64,000 nucleotides of DNA from CAVPUA01 sp963828015 (GTDB taxonomy: Bacteria > Actinomycetota > Actinomycetes > Mycobacteriales > Jatrophihabitantaceae): assembly GCA_963828015.1 (NCBI GenBank), contig CAWHCD010000004.1:372001-436000 (forward strand). Direction: 5' to 3'. The stretch's first letter is position 1. Each line of letters starts with the position of its first letter. The notes under the pieces are model-generated. The model was not told the origin of the DNA, did no database searches, and saw nothing but the letters and a program-made list of their open reading frames with translations. Below, in pieces: positions 1-11,184 of the stretch. A program made the position numbers and the translations under genes.

Positions 1-1245
1 CTTGACGAGGCTGGCATGCAGTGACCACATGGCGGTATAGGTGCTGAAGATGGCGACCTGCTCGCCCGGATGGACGTGCGCGACCGCGCTGCGCAGGGCG
101 GCTTCGAGATCGGGCTCGACCTCGGCGACCTCGACGTCGTCGTATCGCAGCCGGACCGCCATGTCAGCCGCCCGGGTGCCCGACGTCGACAGTCGGGTCG
201 GGCGCCCGCGCAAGGACTCGAACGGCACATCCCACAACCAGGAGACATCGCGCCCGTCGGCGTAGTCGTCGTTGATCACGATCACCACGGCGGCCGGCTC
301 GCTCGTATCGAGGACGCGCAGCGATTGACGGAACCCGGCCGGGTTCTTGACCAGGTGCAGGACGACGGTCCGCTCGTCGACCAGGAAGCTCTGGCCCCGC
401 CCGAAGGCCGGTTCGATCTCGGCCAGGCCGGTGGTGATCTCGGCCGGACTGAGCCCGAAGGTCAGGGCCAGCGCCGCCGCCCCGGCAGCGTTCTGCGCGT
501 TGTGCGGTCCGGCCGCGCGCAGTACGAAGCTGATCCGCTGACCGGCGAGCAACAACACGGTGTCCTCCGCACCCGGGCCGGGGAGCTGCACCAACTCGGC
601 TTGGGCCGGATGCTGCGATATATAGGCCGGGCCGCCGTAGAGCTCCTCGTCGTTCGGGAACGCCGGCCGCAGCTCGGGACTCACCCCGTAGTAGCTCACG
701 CCGGCCGCGGTCTGCGCGGCCAAGGCCGCGATCCGCGGATCATCGCGGTTGAGCACCACCGCGCCGGTCGTGGCGGCGGCGACCTGTCCCAACAGGCCCG
801 CGGTGGTGTCGATCTCGCCGAAGCGGTCCAGTTGATCGCGCATGACGTTGAGCAGCAGAGCCCGGGTCGGGGGCACGACCTCGGCGAAACGCACGGCCCA
901 CGCCTCGTCGAGTTCGAACACGGCCACGTCGTAGGCCAGCCGACCGGTCCAGCTCGAGTGCTCGATCGCCGCGGTGATCGTCCCGCGCACGAAGTTGGAG
1001 CCGGTGTCATTGGTCAGCACCCGGTAGCGCCGGCCCAGAATGGTGGCCACCATCTTGGTGGTCGTGGTTTTGCCGTTGGTCCCGCTGACCACGACCACGC
1101 CGTGCGTCAGCTTGGCCATCGCGCTCGGCAGGTAGCGCGGGAACACCTTCTCCACGACCAGGCCGGGCAGCGCGTTTCCGCGCCGCCCGATAAGGCGCAG
1201 GCTCAGCAGTGTCAGCTTGCCCAGCCAGACCGCCAACACCCTCAT
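1..1245 (-). CDS. murT: Lipid II isoglutaminyl synthase subunit MurT (3' end cut by window edge)
   Basis: Mur-ligase-like subunit that with the glutaminase GatD amidates the D-Glu of lipid II in peptidoglycan synthesis. The minus-strand frame starts at an ATG at 1245 and runs 415 codons to the window edge without a stop. The P-loop GTNGKTTTTK lies near residue 50, and the last residues (VAIFSTYTAMWSL) resemble the C-terminal DUF1727 part of MurT, so only a few codons are missing. gatD is expected just beyond the left edge. Family length is about 410-420 residues. Confidence 0.88.
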   Translation of the reverse strand, partial: MRVLAVWLGKLTLLSLRLIGRRGNALPGLVVEKVFPRYLPSAMAKLTHGVVVVSGTNGKTTTTKMVATILGRRYRVLTNDTGSNFVRGTITAAIEHSSWTGRLAYDVAVFELDEAWAVRFAEVVPPTRALLLNVMRDQLDRFGEIDTTAGLLGQVAAATTGAVVLNRDDPRIAALAAQTAAGVSYYGVSPELRPAFPNDEELYGGPAYISQHPAQAELVQLPGPGAEDTVLLLAGQRISFVLRAAGPHNAQNAAGAAALALTFGLSPAEITTGLAEIEPAFGRGQSFLVDERTVVLHLVKNPAGFRQSLRVLDTSEPAAVVIVINDDYADGRDVSWLWDVPFESLRGRPTRLSTSGTRAADMAVRLRYDDVEVAEVEPDLEAALRSAVAHVHPGEQVAIFSTYTAMWSLHASLVK

Positions 1246-1276
1246 GATGCTGGTCAGGCTACCGGCGACCCGTCGC

Positions 1277-3829
<2,553 letters not shown>

Positions 3830-3880
3830 GGGCGCTCCTGTGCTTCGGGTTACATCTTGCCTAGACGCAACGCGCACAGA

Positions 3881-3901
3881 GTTGAGTGCATTCCGCTCAA
3901 C
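3881..3901. promoter_or_regulatory. HAIR-type operator (HspR site) upstream of clpB
   Basis: The inverted repeat GTTGAGT-N7-GCTCAAC matches the HspR HAIR consensus CTTGAGT-N7-ACTCAAG in spacing and at 5 of 7 bases in each half. It sits 52-72 bp upstream of the clpB start, the expected place for HspR repression of a chaperone gene. Binding itself is inferred. Confidence 0.75.
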
Positions 3902-3926
3902 TTAAGCCAACCGGAGTCCGGGGCGA

Positions 3927-4421
3927 CTATTCGGCGATCTCGCCTCCCGGTTGCGTTCGCCTTGGCCCGTTGCCCGACAGCAGCAGCGCCAGCATGAGCA
4001 GGATCAGCGCGTCGAAGACCCACCCGAGCGGGGTGTAGAACAGGAAATGGATCCAGGCGCCCACATGCTGCGGGGCCGCCACCACGTGGCCGACCACATT
4101 GGATCGCGGGATCGAACCCAGGTCGGGTGAGGTGTTGCCGTCGCCTTTGGTCATCAACGTGCCGTCTGCCTTGACCGCGATGAACCGGTGCGTGACGAGA
4201 GCGCCGTCGGCCAGCCGGTGGAAGGTGATCACCTGGCCGACGTGTACCGGGCCCTTCTCGATGAGCACCGCCGAACCGATCGGGATCGTCGGAGTCATCG
4301 AACCCGTGTGGACGATGTAGAGCCGGTAGTTCGGCACGACCAGTACGGCAAAGACAGCGATCACGGCAGCGCCGAGTGCAACCAGCAGCCAAAGGACAGT
4401 CTTGCGCCGCTGCGCCATCAT
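3927..4421 (-). CDS. Signal peptidase I, ER/SipW type
   Basis: Membrane-bound S26B signal peptidase of 164 aa. It has an N-terminal membrane segment (about 9-30), the catalytic serine motif HTGSM near residue 41, a VTHRF motif near 76 whose histidine replaces the lysine of the bacterial LepB type, the conserved KGDGN motif, and a C-terminal membrane anchor (about 135-155). ER-type enzymes are usually dedicated to TasA/camelysin-like substrates. Here the gene lies directly downstream of a TasA-like secreted protein on the same strand, so it probably processes that partner. ATG ATG at the start; the first is used here. Confidence 0.85.
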   Translation of the reverse strand: MMAQRRKTVLWLLVALGAAVIAVFAVLVVPNYRLYIVHTGSMTPTIPIGSAVLIEKGPVHVGQVITFHRLADGALVTHRFIAVKADGTLMTKGDGNTSPDLGSIPRSNVVGHVVAAPQHVGAWIHFLFYTPLGWVFDALILLMLALLLSGNGPRRTQPGGEIAE

Positions 4422-4443
4422 CGGCCGATCCCTTCAGATTGAG

Positions 4444-4488
4444 GCAGTCGGCCCGGACCCGTCACGAACGCGAGTCCGAGCCGACTGC
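4444..4488 (-). terminator. Strong hairpin between the TasA-like gene and signal peptidase
   Basis: Arms 4444-4458 and 4474-4488 pair over 15 positions with one mismatch, around a 15-base loop. It lies in the 80-bp gap between the two minus-strand genes. There is no T-run, so a partial terminator or mRNA-stabilising stem that lowers signal peptidase expression relative to its abundant substrate is as likely as full termination. Confidence 0.55.
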
Positions 4489-4501
4489 GACCTTGCTGCG
4501 G

Positions 4502-5233
4502 CTAGCTGACCGAGAGCGGAATCGCCGGGCCGGCCTGACCGGCGGGCACAGCGTAGAACTGGTACGGAAGACCACTGTTCGTCGAGCCCGCGAAGATGTC
4601 GCCACTCGCATTGACCGGATAGGCGTTGAACGGCTGGCCCTGCGCCCCGTTGCCCACGTTGTGCGCCGGGTTGTCGCTGCTGCTGTTCTCCAGGTAGGTG
4701 AACGTCCAGTAGTTCGACGCACCCGGGCCCACGTTGCTCAGCAGCTTCTGCGAGGACGGCAGCGGGCAGATCTGCGGGGTGTTGGGGTCGGGGACCGTGT
4801 ACGTCGTGCAGTTGTACGGCCCGGCCGGGTTCGCCCCACTCGCCAAGCCGTCGTTCAGGTTGCCTGAGGCGAAGACCGAGGCGCCGCCGTTAACGCTGAT
4901 GGACACTTGCACGAAACGGCCCTGCTGATTGAAGGCGTGCAACGCGGACGCATTGTTGAAGACGACGTAGATGTCTTCATTCACGTTTCCGGTATTGGTA
5001 AAGGTGCTACTGACCGATTGCGGCTGGCCGGGAACCAGCGGTGAGGCGAACTGAATGTCCATTCAACTTCCGCCATTCCCGCCACCGCCGGAAACCTTGA
5101 CCACGGCGTTCGAGCCGCTGATCGTTCCAGTGTTGGAGGTACCGCTGAAGTTCGCGCCGGTGGTACTGGCGGTGATCGCGATGCCCGCGGCTACCGCGGC
5201 CACCACCGGTACGAGTAGAAGCCTTTTTCTCAT
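4502..5233 (-). CDS. TasA/camelysin-like secreted protein, interrupted by an in-frame TGA
   Basis: The frame starts at ATG 5233 (MRKRLLLVPVVAAVAAGI, a clear signal peptide, with GGGGAGACG upstream) and continues through TGANFSGTSNTGTI to a TGA at 5063-5065. It then reopens at once in the same frame at ATG 5060-5062 (MDIQFASPLVPGQPQ) for another 186 aa. The second part contains STFTNTGNVNEDIYVVF, the beta-sandwich start seen in TasA-like proteins. Together the two parts make one normal secreted protein of about 242 aa. As read, the domain lacks its own signal peptide. The stop could be a nonsense mutation, a sequencing error, or a coupled TGA-ATG restart. Confidence 0.7.
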
Positions 5234-5545
5234 GACGCGTTCGTCTCCCCTATGCAGTATCAGAGGACGCGACGAGAACAGCGAGCCCATTTCGGGCGCG
5301 CTGAACTAACCACTCAAGGTGGCGATTTTTCGATGACCCGCCCTCATACCTCCCCCGATGGGCGGCACGAGCCGATGATGTCGGATCCGTGTGAATAACA
5401 CAAGATCAAACTCGAACCTTCTCGGCCCTATCAGCCCGAGCCGGCTTTGCATCGTTTTTTGGGCCGGTGGGTCCATGGCAAGATCAACGCCAATGATTTG
5501 CTTTCCCCGGAAAAATACCTGTGGCGGGGTTTCTACCGATTCTGA
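5234..5545. other. Host intergenic region left of the integrated element
   Basis: 312 bp between the TasA-like start and the left att site. It should hold the promoter of the minus-strand TasA-like gene; no convincing gene is seen. Short plus-strand frames here lack ribosome sites and family-like content. Confidence 0.5.
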
Positions 5546-5588
5546 GTGGAGACGAGGGGAATCGAACCCCTAACCCCCGCCTTGCAAA
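5546..5588 (-). repeat. Left attachment site, displaced 3' half of tRNA-Ala
   Basis: 43 bp identical to 27205-27247, covering the tRNA-Ala anticodon loop to its 3' end. No D-arm or 5' acceptor strand follows, so this is not a functional tRNA but the att copy created by integration. Confidence 0.92.
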
Positions 5589-5872
5589 AGCCCTCGGATC
5601 ACTTTCGGGATGGCCCGTCCCCCGGGCCTGAGCGGTCCTGACCCCCGCGATATAAGGGGTCCGCCGCATCGATGGCGTTGGCCGTTTGGTGTTCACATCG
5701 GCAGTCGCTGGAGCTGTTGCGGACCATTTGCGGACCGCGTGTTGCGCTCCGCAGGCCTGCGACGTACACCATCATCAGCCCCGTGAGCTAGACGCGCCTC
5801 GCACGCCTTCGGTCGGTCGAAACTGTGGTCACCTCGTGTTATCGGCGTGACGCCTCCGGGTACTACGAACTT
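5589..5872. other. Left arm of the element, mostly non-coding
   Basis: 284 bp with no convincing gene. It contains two direct copies of TTGCGGACC (5717-5725 and 5728-5736) spaced 11 bp start to start, which are candidate integrase arm-type sites (see findings). Confidence 0.45.
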
Positions 5873-6118
5873 ATGACCATTATCGGTGCGCTTGCGATCG
5901 TCGCTCTGTTCGCGGCCGGGGCGTTCCGGGTGTGGGCCGGATACCGAGCTGACCGCGACCGAAAACGAAGCGGGCCGATGATCATGGGTCCCGTGAGGTT
6001 GGCCGCCTCCGACGCGGGGCAGGGTGCTGTCGGCTGCATGAGCGGGCGGTCAGGGCTTCTCTGGGACGATTTGCTGCGCGATGCCGTCAGGTGGAAGAAA
6101 GCTCGGGGCTGGGTATAG
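5873..6118 (+). CDS. Hypothetical small membrane protein
   Basis: 81 aa from the ATG at 5873 (MTIIGALAIVALFAAGAF), one N-terminal membrane segment followed by a basic stretch (YRADRDRKR). A further upstream start in the same frame is possible. No family recognised. It overlaps the next small membrane ORF, so one of the two starts is probably different. First gene inside the left end of the element. Confidence 0.35.
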   Translation: MTIIGALAIVALFAAGAFRVWAGYRADRDRKRSGPMIMGPVRLAASDAGQGAVGCMSGRSGLLWDDLLRDAVRWKKARGWV

Positions 6119-6125
6119 GCGTCCT

Positions 6126-6368
6126 GTGGTGGGGATTCTGATCCTCGGGGGCGCGTTCGGGATCGCAGGCGTGCTTGGGCTGGTGTTTAGAACCCAGTTC
6201 GATGCAGCGAACATGCGGCTCACTCCACGCTGGCTGAAGCCAGCAGACGGGGGAGGCGTCTACCGCCCAGACCAGCAGCCGTGGCGGGTGAAGATGATGT
6301 CAATCGGTATGTCGATCCTCATTCTGTTCGGCCTCGGCGTGGTGATCGCGGGTGTCGTCCACGGATGA
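6126..6368 (+). CDS. Hypothetical two-TM membrane protein
   Basis: About 80 aa from GTG 6126. Two hydrophobic segments (VGILILGGAFGIAGVLGLVF at the start and MSIGMSILILFGLGVVIAGV at the end) flank a polar loop. The start is uncertain; an in-frame upstream ATG at 6081 also exists. No family recognised. Confidence 0.45.
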   Translation: MVGILILGGAFGIAGVLGLVFRTQFDAANMRLTPRWLKPADGGGVYRPDQQPWRVKMMSIGMSILILFGLGVVIAGVVHG

Positions 6369-6417
6369 CCCGGGCTCGAAGACGCGCAGCGCGGCAAACA
6401 TCCCAGCTTTTAGAAAG

Positions 6418-7236
6418 TCAAGCTGCGGTGGTGAGCCAGTGCGACCAGGCGGTGTTCTCGTCGTAGAGGGTGTGGCTTTTCAGGCAGCCGTGCAGGATGC
6501 CGACGTGGCGGTTGGCCAGTTGACGCAGGGCGGCTTGGTGACCGATGTTGCGGGCTATCAGCGCGTCGTAGTAGGCGCGGGCTCCGGGTGATCCGCGCAG
6601 TGAGCAGAACGCCCATTGCTGCAGGGCATCAGCGATACGTTTGTTGCGAGCGTAGCGGGCCTGCACGATGTGTTTCTTGCCTGAGGCGCGGGTAATCGGT
6701 GAGGTGCCGGCGTAGTTCTTGCGGGCTTTGGCGTCGGTGTAACGACCGGCGGCGTCGCCGAACTCGCCCAGGATGCGGGCGCCGAGGATGACGCCGAGCC
6801 CGGGTTGGCTGAGGTAGATCTCAGCGTCCGGGTGCCGGCCAAAATGTTGTTCCACCACCGCCGCCAGTGCGGTGATCTGCTCGTTGAGCGCCACCAACAC
6901 GTGCACTTGCGCGGTGGTGACTGCGGCGTAGGTGGCTTGCACGATCGGGGTTTGACGCAGCTGCCTGGCCCGCAGGATCTGCTGAATGGTCTTGGCGCGC
7001 TCGGCGACGTTGCGTCGATGGGCTCGGCGCAGCGCGGCCTGGATCCGGGTCAGTGACAGCCGGGCGGCAGTATCAGGATCGGGTGCCGCGGCGAGCAGCT
7101 CGAGGGCGTCGGGAGCGTCCAGATCGGTGAAGGCCTCGACCGCGGCGGGGAAGAACTCGCCTAGCGCCGACTGCAACCGCAGCACATGCCGCGACCGTTC
7201 CCAGATCAGGGTTTGATGCGGCTGAGCGCTAACCAC
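6418..7236 (-). pseudogene. IS110-family transposase, N-terminal catalytic part missing
   Basis: 272 aa corresponding to the C-terminal two-thirds of an IS110/IS116/IS902 transposase: HQTLIWERSRHVLRLQSAL, then the Transposase_20 region SQPGLGVILGARILGEFGD and KNYAGTSPITRASGKK with the serine motif. The usual N-terminal DEDD RuvC-like domain (roughly 130 aa) is absent; homology begins abruptly at about 7235 and an in-frame stop lies at 7249-7251. The element is therefore dead. Confidence 0.85.
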
Positions 7237-7607
7237 ATGAGCACACGCTTACTTTATATCAGGCGTCCCGGATGCGGATATCCGCATCATCGATGCGGTC
7301 GACTTCTGAGCGTGCTTGGTGATTGACGTTCGCGAGGCGCGGGCCAGTCTCCAGGAAGAGCACGAGGCGCGCGGGTGCAGGTCCTCGCCGCACCCCATAG
7401 ATCGTATTAGTTACCCAGCGACCCGAGATCCAGTTGCTACGGCAGATCGCCGACTACGCGCGGGCCACCGGGGCAGTCGCCGGCGTCTTGTCTGACGATA
7501 TGGGCGCCTGCGGACCGGGGTTGAGTGGCGGCCGACGGGGGTATCCCTTTGATCGACGTGGTCTGCGACCGCCGCGGCATTGAAGGAATCAGGGTGTTGA
7601 GACAACT
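7237..7607. other. Non-coding junction beside the IS110 remnant
   Basis: 371 bp with no gene that I can support. It holds a perfect 18-bp palindrome at 7271-7288 just outside the truncated transposase. Confidence 0.4.
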
Positions 7608-7817
7608 ATGAGCGATCCCTTGGAAGAAAACCTCGAGGCAGCCAAGCGCAACATCGGCCAGGATCATCTGAGGCGATCCGATGATGAGCACGAAGTCTCG
7701 AGTGTCGGCGGACCGGCCACAGGGGCGGAATCAGCCATCGAGAGGGCCGTTAGCGAAGCACGCTCGACGGGCGAAGATGGCTCTTCCGACACCAATCGCG
7801 TAACCCGCTCAGGGTGA
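7608..7817 (+). CDS. Hypothetical small acidic protein
   Basis: 69 aa, very hydrophilic (MSDPLEENLEAAKRNIGQDH), with many Asp, Glu, Ser and Arg residues and no hydrophobic core, so probably disordered. A weak GAGAC ribosome site precedes it. It lies 36 bp before the DUF2231-Rieske gene. No family recognised. Confidence 0.45.
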   Translation: MSDPLEENLEAAKRNIGQDHLRRSDDEHEVSSVGGPATGAESAIERAVSEARSTGEDGSSDTNRVTRSG

Positions 7818-7853
7818 GGTGAGAGATCAGGGCGGCCGGGGTACGACCCAGGC

Positions 7854-8741
7854 ATGATGGCGATTGAGCGTGTCGTCCAGCAGCTTGAGCGGACGTCGGC
7901 GTTGGATGCTGTTGCTCAGAGGCTCGATCATTGGGTGCGCCCGATCCTGGGTAATAGCCGGATCCGGGGTGTAACGAGCGGAAGTTCGCTCGGACATCCG
8001 TTGCATCCGGCCATCGTCGCGGTGCCTACAGGAGCCTGGCTGGGCGCCGGCTGTCTTGATCTCTTCGGAGACGACGGTTCCAACCGTGCGGCCCGGCGGC
8101 TTGTTGGCCTGGGTGTCCTGGCCGCGATTCCGGCGGCTGCGACCGGCGCGAGTGATTGGCTCGACACCGAAGGCGGCGAGCGACGCGTGGGTCTGGTCCA
8201 CTGGACGCTCAACGCGTCAGGCGTGCTTCTCTATGGCAGCAGCTGGTTGGCTCGTCGCCGGGGCTGGCACGGCGCTGGCGTCAGCTTGGCCCTCGCCGGC
8301 GGAGCGATCATCGGTATAGCCGGGTGGCTGGGCGGCCATCTCGCGTACGCCATGGGCGTTGGAGTGGACACGACGGCCTTTCTGCACCCGCCGACGCATT
8401 GGACCGACGTCGCCGCCACCGGCGACATCCACCGTGGTCGGGCGATTCGAGGCAGCGCGGAAGGGGTCGCGGTGCTCCTGGTACGCACCGATCACGGCGT
8501 CACGGCAATGTTGGATCGGTGCACGCATCGGGGCGCGCCGTTGCATGAAGGCCCACTCGACGCTGACTGCATCGAGTGCCCGTGGCATGGAAGTCGCTTC
8601 GATCTAGGCGATGGCTCCATCCGCCGCGGGCCAGCGACGCGGCCGCAGCCGATGTTCGACGTGCGGGAGAAGGAGGGGCGGATCCAAGTCCGGCGACACG
8701 ATGAGCCCCGCAGCCTACGGAAAAACCCGACGGGTGCCTAG
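7854..8741 (+). CDS. DUF2231 membrane protein fused to a Rieske [2Fe-2S] domain
   Basis: 295 aa. Residues about 40-175 form a DUF2231-type four-helix membrane region (SLGHPLHPAIVAVPTGAWLG), and residues about 190-280 are a Rieske domain with both cluster motifs, CTHRG and CPWHGS, separated by the usual spacing. It is likely a membrane-anchored electron-transfer protein; the partner is not known. Start is one of two adjacent ATGs. The next gene, an F420-dependent oxidoreductase, is convergent, so a redox link is possible but not shown. Confidence 0.85.
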   Translation: MMAIERVVQQLERTSALDAVAQRLDHWVRPILGNSRIRGVTSGSSLGHPLHPAIVAVPTGAWLGAGCLDLFGDDGSNRAARRLVGLGVLAAIPAAATGASDWLDTEGGERRVGLVHWTLNASGVLLYGSSWLARRRGWHGAGVSLALAGGAIIGIAGWLGGHLAYAMGVGVDTTAFLHPPTHWTDVAATGDIHRGRAIRGSAEGVAVLLVRTDHGVTAMLDRCTHRGAPLHEGPLDADCIECPWHGSRFDLGDGSIRRGPATRPQPMFDVREKEGRIQVRRHDEPRSLRKNPTGA

Positions 8742-8786
8742 CGCCAGGGCTAGGGGCCTCACGCTCGAAGAGGCAGTCAACCGCCG

Positions 8787-9752
8787 CTATAGTGCCCGCA
8801 GCCGCGGCAAGACCTTGCTCGCGTAGAAGTCGAAGAACCCTTTGGATTCGGTTCCCGCGCTGGAGCCGCCTATCTGCGAGATGTATATCTCGTCATAGCC
8901 AGCCTCAAGGTAGGGGCGAAACGCCTCTACATGAGTATCCACATCGGGGCCGAGTGCGAAGGCTTCGCGGGTCATGGCCTCATCCACCAGCGAGCCTGCC
9001 TGTTCGAAGTGCTTCGGGCTAGGCAGGACCTGAGCGAGTTCCCCGGGCAGCGACTCAGTGGCCCATAGGCGGTGCGCGGCGGCCGCCGCAGTGTCAACGT
9101 CGACGCCCCAGCAGACCTTGTAGCCGGCCTGCGCGGTCTTGCGGCCGCCGCCGTTGACGCGGAAGTCCTCGACGAAGTCGGGCTTGGTGCTGATGAATCC
9201 GTCGCCGATCCGGCCGGCGAGCTGCGCCGACTTCGGTCCGAATGCAGAGACGTAGACGGGCGGCGGCTCCTGATGGCGGGTGTAGATGCGGGCGTGGTCT
9301 AGCTTGTAGTGCTTCCCATAGCGCGTCACGAACCCCCCGGCCCACAACTCGCGCATCATCGCCACTGACTCCTCCAACATCTCCAGGCGGCGGTCGATGC
9401 TGGGCCATTGATCGCCGAGAATGTGCTCATTGAGGGCTTCGCCGGTGCCCACGCCGAGCCGGAACCGGCCCTCAAGTAGCACATTGGCGGTGGCGGCGGC
9501 CTGGGCGATGACGGCCGGGTGCATGCGGACGGTCGGGCACGTTACGGCGGTCGTCACCGGTAGCTGGCAGACCTGGGAGATGGCACCGATCGTTGACCAT
9601 ACGAACGGCGATTGGCCCTGCTCGTCGGTCCACGGGTGGTAGTGGTCGGAGATCCACAGCGCGTCGAAGCCAGCGGCTTCGGCGTCTCTAGCTTGAGAGA
9701 CCAGCTCGCCCGGTGTGTACTCCTCGCTGGATAGGAAGTATCCGATCTTCAT
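8787..9752 (-). CDS. LLM-class F420-dependent oxidoreductase
   Basis: 321-aa TIM-barrel enzyme of the luciferase-like family, resembling F420-dependent glucose-6-phosphate dehydrogenase relatives. Visible marks are the N-terminal MKIGYFLSSEEYTPGEL, GFDALWISDHYHPW, and the coenzyme-binding RFRLGVGTGEALNEHI. Start at 9752 has GGAGG about 8 bases upstream. It uses the actinobacterial deazaflavin F420; the substrate cannot be told. It sits in the element with no F420 biosynthesis genes, so it relies on the host. Confidence 0.85.
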   Translation of the reverse strand: MKIGYFLSSEEYTPGELVSQARDAEAAGFDALWISDHYHPWTDEQGQSPFVWSTIGAISQVCQLPVTTAVTCPTVRMHPAVIAQAAATANVLLEGRFRLGVGTGEALNEHILGDQWPSIDRRLEMLEESVAMMRELWAGGFVTRYGKHYKLDHARIYTRHQEPPPVYVSAFGPKSAQLAGRIGDGFISTKPDFVEDFRVNGGGRKTAQAGYKVCWGVDVDTAAAAAHRLWATESLPGELAQVLPSPKHFEQAGSLVDEAMTREAFALGPDVDTHVEAFRPYLEAGYDEIYISQIGGSSAGTESKGFFDFYASKVLPRLRAL

Positions 9753-9913
9753 GGGTTAGTCCTCCGTCGGTGCTCGATGAGCGGACCGGTACCCACATCG
9801 GATGGGATTTACGCCCTTCCGCGGGTCCGTGTCCGGCGCGCCCTGCCATCGGCCGGGTACTTGGGCTGCGGCTCGTGCGCGCGAGCCCGATTGTGCGTGG
9901 GGATGCTCGATCG

Positions 9914-10372
9914 CTAGTGCTGGGTCGTCTCGCGGTCTTCGAGTCCGACTGCGAGACGCAACTCCCGACGGTCGTGTTCTAGGTCGGGATCGCCATGGAT
10001 CGCCGACATGTGGGCCATGAGGTCAGCCAGCCCGTCGGCGAGGGCATTGAGCTTGTGCTGGGTGGCTTGGTCGTTTCGAGTTTGCGAGTTCTGCAGGAGC
10101 GCGACGAGCAAAAACGTGATGATGGTCGTGGCAGTGTTAATGATCAGTTGCCACGTGTCGATGTTCAGAAATGAGATCGACGGCACCCACACAACGATCA
10201 GTAGGAGGCAGAAGGCGAAGAAGGGTGCCCTGCTCGCGAACTCTGACGCGCCGCCGGCGAACCGGTCGAAGAATCCGACCGAGCCGGTGACCGCGCTGGG
10301 CATGTCATCCGGCGGCTCCGGGGGTGCGCCCGAGGCCCCGGTGCGGTGGCGGTGTGCCTCCACGCTGGTCAC
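9914..10372 (-). CDS. Low-affinity iron permease family membrane protein
   Basis: 152 aa from GTG 10372. After a polar N-terminus there are two hydrophobic helices (FFAFCLLLIVVWVPSISFL and a helix around TWQLIINTATTIITFLLVAL), followed by the family-typical QNSQTRNDQATQHKLNAL. This matches the Iron_permease family (PF04120). Transport function is by family name only and is weakly established in bacteria. It ends in a charged His-containing tail. Confidence 0.75.
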   Translation of the reverse strand: MTSVEAHRHRTGASGAPPEPPDDMPSAVTGSVGFFDRFAGGASEFASRAPFFAFCLLLIVVWVPSISFLNIDTWQLIINTATTIITFLLVALLQNSQTRNDQATQHKLNALADGLADLMAHMSAIHGDPDLEHDRRELRLAVGLEDRETTQH

Positions 10373-10456
10373 GCCCCCAGCTATACCCAGCGTGGTGGCG
10401 CCCCAATCTCAGCACCTGCTTGTGTCGCAGGCGAAGCACCGTCGGCATGGGCGTAA

Positions 10457-11182
10457 ATGAGTGAGGATTTGGGAAGGCTTGCCGAAACGATGGTGGGGAG
10501 CCCGGCGGTGAAGTTGCCGACGAACACTCGGTCTAGGGTGGCGGCGCTGGTCGATGTTGACGGCACGCTGATCGACACGAACTATCACCACGCGCTGGCG
10601 TGGTCGCGGTCCTTCGCTCGATGCCGGCTGCACCCTCCGCTGTGGTCGCTGCACCGAGCGATCGGGATGGGCGGTGACCACCTGGTCACCGCGGTCGCCG
10701 GCGCCGATGTCGAGGAACAGTTCGGCGATGAACTTCGCGCTGGTTGGGCCGAGGAGTACGAACCGTTCCTGGCCGAGGTCTGGCCGTTCCTCGGCGCTCG
10801 GGAGCTGCTCGAAGAGATCAGGTCCGCGGGGCATGTGCTCGTATTGACCAGTTCGGCGCCCCGGGCACATCTCGAGCACTACATCGGGTTGCTGGATGCC
10901 GCCTCGCTCATCGATGCGGTGACCTCAGCCGATGATGCCGGACAGACCAAGCCTGCCCCCGACCTGGTCGAGGTCGCCATAGGCAAGGCCGGCACTGATT
11001 CGGCGATCATGATCGGCGACTCGACCTGGGACGTGATCGCAGCGGCCAAGATCGGTGTAAAAACGATCGCCCTGCGGACCGGCGGGTTTTCAACCGAGGA
11101 ACTCGTCGAGGCCGGAGCGCTCGCGACTTACCAGTCGCTCGCCGAGCTTACTGAACACCTCACCACCGCAGGCCTGAGCTGA
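10457..11182 (+). CDS. HAD-family hydrolase (phosphoglycolate-phosphatase-like)
   Basis: 241 aa. Motif I is VDVDGTLIDTN (both aspartates present), motif II is VLTSSAP, and motif IV is MIGDSTWDVIAA, giving a complete HAD phosphatase active site with a helical cap between. Substrate unknown. Its stop is 2 bp before the topoisomerase IB start, so the two are almost certainly one operon. Confidence 0.8.
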   Translation: MSEDLGRLAETMVGSPAVKLPTNTRSRVAALVDVDGTLIDTNYHHALAWSRSFARCRLHPPLWSLHRAIGMGGDHLVTAVAGADVEEQFGDELRAGWAEEYEPFLAEVWPFLGARELLEEIRSAGHVLVLTSSAPRAHLEHYIGLLDAASLIDAVTSADDAGQTKPAPDLVEVAIGKAGTDSAIMIGDSTWDVIAAAKIGVKTIALRTGGFSTEELVEAGALATYQSLAELTEHLTTAGLS

Positions 11183-11184
11183 AC

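Noticed and set aside
5546..5620. A second tRNA-Ala gene at the left end
   Set aside because: Only the 3' half matches; sequence after the anticodon loop does not fold into a D-arm or 5' acceptor strand.
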